DNA from: Hymenolepis diminuta
Taxonomy: Eukaryota > Platyhelminthes > Cestoda > Cyclophyllidea > Hymenolepididae
Length of the DNA: 64,000 bases
Assembly (NCBI GenBank): GCA_900708905.1
Contig: CAADRB010000031.1
Location: 945,770 to 1,009,769 of the forward strand
Direction of reading: 5' to 3'
Made by a program: the position numbers and the translations under genes
Part shown: in pieces, positions 60,760-64,000 of the stretch
How the letters are laid out: each line of letters begins with the position of its first letter
Numbering within the stretch: the first letter of the stretch is position 1
Notes under the pieces: generated by a model
The model's database searches: none
What the model was told of the DNA's origin: nothing
Seen by the model: the letters and a program-made list of their open reading frames with translations, nothing else

Positions 60760-60990
60760 AGGTTAACTGGATACATTATTAAATGCACTAAAAATACAAT
60801 TCGGCAAGGCCACAATACAAGCCACCTCAATCGCAACGTTGAAAAAAGACGTATGTTTCGTAATAATATGTCGATTTATATTAAGGGTCATTTGCAACTT
60901 TTATATAAATAAATTCGTTTGAATAAAATGGAATTAAAAGAAGAAGGAATTAGAAGTTGGAAAAAAAGAATCTTTGTAGATATGATGGCA
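60760..60990. repeat. Dispersed repeat family, copy 2 of 3 (see 17480-17720)
   Basis: Carries AAATAAATTCGTTTGAATAA and GGAATTAAAAGAAGAAGG, aligned with the 17.6 kb copy, plus an upstream TCGATTTATATTAAGGGTCA block. Non-coding. Confidence 0.45.
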
Positions 60991-63900
60991 TCAATGTAAC
61001 CACTTACAGAAGTTCTTGGCTTGACGATTCAGCATTCTTGGCAATTATCAACCAGCAGAGGTAAGCATTGCAGGCAACATCACTTTATTTTCAATCATAA
61101 TAAAAGAACATACATCTTTATGACCTGAATTAGCACTAACATCAACCTCTCCCTCCTCCACCTTCCCTTCTCCTCCAATAAACACGTGAAATTATATGAA
61201 AGGGTGATCTCTAGTGCGTGGGTTTAAGATTTGACCTCAGATAAAATGTGAAAGGTTAGACTGAATATTAGGTTATGTAGCAGCTCATTTATTCGAATTT
61301 GCGAAATACTTAGTGATGGTGTAGAAGTGGAAAAGCATCTCTTTTATGTCGGATTTCATGATAAGTCTTACTAAATTAGTAACTTACTAAATTACTACAG
61401 TTAAAGGAAATGGCTGAATGCGAGTTTTCGAGAGCTTCACAAGAACGAGATTGGAAAACCTCTTTCTTTCCTTAATTAAGTAGAGGACGGGAAGAATTGA
61501 AGAGCTGAGCTCTGTAGAACTCAACTAACAAAACTTTCTGCAGCTTTAACATTGATGAAAATTTCTACTTCAACTTAAGTTTTTGAAGGATAAAGGAGTT
61601 CATCATTCATTATGCATCCGTTTACCACACGTTTGCTTTATTGAGAGAAATTAAATGGATATTTATGATTCTACTACGAATTGGTTGTATCCGGTAGTAT
61701 TCCTGTTTAAAATTGAGCTGATTATGGAAAGAGTGCTTTGTTATGTGACTCCAGCTAAGTTAATAACCTAAATAGTGATGCGTTCAATTTTATGTACAGT
61801 TATGAACATGGCTTGACATCCAATCCTGGCATTCTTTTGAGTTCTAAGATTCGGACTTCATCAATGGATTATAGCAAAAACGTCGGGCATTGAAAGCTAA
61901 GTTGGTTTCTGTATCTGAATGATAATATGGAGATAAAAAGACATATTTTATAAGGCACTCAAGGTATATATCTTTGACGAAGTACCTTACTAACTATTCT
62001 ATTCATGGTAAGTAGGGAAGCCTTCACAAGGTTTCAAAACGCAAAACGGTAAAATAGCCCATTAAGGGATGAAAAGGAGCATATGATATAGTCAAGATGA
62101 ATTCTGAAAGTATTGAATTTCCATTCTCACTTTGCGGTCTTCAAACGCTCAAAAGTTCCAACCTAGTGATCACTGGATTTCTAAATGAGTTCATATCTTC
62201 GATTTTTTGAGCTTAATGGCCAGATTGGTTAATATAAGTGGAGCTCTCCAGTTTAATATGCAATCCGTTCAGCACATCGGAAATTGAGAAAAATCGACAG
62301 ACTTAGTTTTTTCCTTGATTGATGAGCCACTTTGCATGAAAAACGTGGTTGACATATGCTTGTCTTGTTGGAAGGCTCTCGCATAGATTATGGCACATTT
62401 CATTGCTAAAGTGCACAAGTAGTGCATAATGAGTTGATGGAAATTAGGAAGGAAAAATTCATTCATGATGATAATAATTTAATTTGTAACTGTTGTAATG
62501 TAGCAGCATCTACATTCGACACAGATTCATTTTAATTCTTAGGAGAAATGAATTGAATCACCTTCAAGTCAATTTAGAAATTTGATTCAGACGTATTTGG
62601 TGTCTGAAGGTCAAAACACCGCTGGAATAGTGGCAGTTTAATTCAAACGAACTGTCGAGATGCCGAGAGCATTCGTCAGCATTGCATAAGACGAATAGGC
62701 GATTTGAGACCACCTATGAGACTTAAATTACACATCCAGCAATAAAGTATGAATCCGGGTTTGAACCATGGTCAATTATTGAGTTATTGTAATGACATGT
62801 TTTAACGTTTGGTCACTGAATTAATCAATGAATTATATTCGCAAATGCTTTCACTTATCTCCAAGATGCCTTTAATATCTTGAGTGGCCATAGTAAGTAC
62901 ATAAATAGGGAGAGGCAGAGTGATTGCCTAAGCAATTGTACTTATTGTAAACACAAACCGACTGAACGACAATATCGGATAATGCCATCGTTCGTATATT
63001 TTCCGCATTTCACAGCAATAATTTAGTGAAATTCGTTAGAATAATAGGTACTTAAAAGAAGCTGCAACTAAAAGGTGGAAAACGAAAGAATAAATATTAT
63101 GGAAAATATTGCTTTCCTCTATCGGATGGAGGATAATATAATAATCGATGGCAGAATAATTTATTAAGACAAGGCCAAACAAATATTTAGTGGAAACGCT
63201 GGGAGGGAGGACGATGAGGCAGTGGATAAAGTGTGATGATAACTAAATTGCGTTAGGGAAGAGTTAGGGTACTAATTTGGTCTTAGAGTCCGATAAGTGG
63301 GAAAGTCTTACGAACACACGCACATTCACCTGTATGTCAATCAATACACCACAATATCATCAAATAAATTGTTAGAACAAATGTTTTAATAAAGATTATG
63401 ATGAAGTAAATTCTAATTTTTCGTTTATTTTTCAATAGAAAATTTATCTAGAGCTGTTTACCTGTATTGACGATTTGGATTGGAATAAAATTTAAAATGG
63501 TCTTAATGAATAAACTTACAATATTGTAATATAATCTGTATTACAGCAATTTATTTCTTAATTATTTTAGCCCTGCATATTTTTCGTGAGCGAATTTTCA
63601 TTTAATATCGAGTGAAAACATGACGGTATAAATGATAAAGTTCGGATGGTAATTGAAAAACGCTATTTTATGTAATCGTGTAATCACATTATCCCTGGCT
63701 GTAAGGAGACTCTCGGAAATGTTAAGCTTGTTTTGTATAACGAAATCTATTTTATGCATGTATGGATTTATTAAACATTCAAACGGCTAAAACAAAGTAA
63801 ATTAATTCTATAAAATCTGAAAAACCTATTTATAATTTTAATCCGTGCTAATATGCCCTTCTGTATATACTTGATCTAAATAACTGGAATTAATTAAACT

Positions 63901-64000
63901 TAGAAGCCGAATTTCATGCTTAATTTTGTAAACTATAAAACAACTGTGAATAATAAGGTCTTGGCTAAAATTAGTTTAAAATTTTTAAGAATGTTCATTA
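60991..64000. other. Spacer to the window end, no gene recognised
   Basis: AT-rich. A third, diverged copy of the 17.6 kb repeat family is at about 62940-63110. The frame at 62466-62269 (-) has no motif. Nothing else is supported. Confidence 0.45.
62940..63110. repeat. Dispersed repeat family, copy 3 of 3, diverged
   Basis: GAAATTCGTTAGAATAATAG followed by TTAAAAGAAG and GGTGGAAAACGAAAGAATAA corresponds to the 3' part of the 17.6 and 60.9 kb copies. Confidence 0.35.

Noticed and set aside
1..64000. CRISPR array, bacterial operon or phage features
   Set aside because: No regularly spaced repeats or ribosome-binding sites; the genes have spliceosomal introns.

Overview
The window is an AT-rich nuclear segment of an invertebrate animal, most probably a flatworm (Platyhelminthes) and likely a parasitic one. 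The support is a combination: several introns are only 32-42 bp long and mix with introns above 1 kb, a selenocysteine GPX4-type peroxidase is present, a small LC8-type dynein light chain stands alone, and the long spacers are full of decayed mariner and Ty3/Gypsy-like remnants. I cannot name the species. All gene identities come from reading the translations against remembered family members; no search was run.

Layout. 1-485 (-): broken mariner-type transposase. About 716-3310 (-): 5' two thirds of a CLEC16A/Ema orthologue, running out of the window on the left. 4480-5670 (-): decayed Ty3/Gypsy gag and integrase. 5983-15625 (-): URB1/NPA1, a 60S ribosome-assembly scaffold, in at least 17 exons. 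18265-19012 (+): GPX4-type glutathione peroxidase with an in-frame UGA and a SECIS hairpin in the 3' UTR. 23439-24712: complete but dead mariner with both inverted repeats. 24681-26536 and 36923-38778: the same 1.86 kb segment twice, the second copy flanked by 34-bp direct repeats. 31923-32487 (-): LC8-type dynein light chain. 42947-44978 (+): unrecognised gene, 3' exons. 47190-48960 (-): second decayed Ty3/Gypsy-like gag and protease. 51108-51670 (+): complete unrecognised 144-residue gene. 52808-57341 (+): CWC27, a spliceosomal cyclophilin, in six exons. 57342-64000: repeat-rich spacer with one small signal-peptide-like ORF behind three ACGTCA motifs.

The recognised genes are unrelated housekeeping functions (mitophagy/endosome regulation, ribosome assembly, redox defence, motor/adaptor, splicing) and do not form a pathway. 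URB1 and GPX are divergent across 2.6 kb. URB1 and CLEC16A are in tandem on the minus strand. Exons were placed by GT-AG signals, phase continuity and similarity. Boundaries inside 10.06-11.07 kb (URB1 middle), the first exon of CLEC16A and the 5' end of the 42.9 kb gene remain unresolved.
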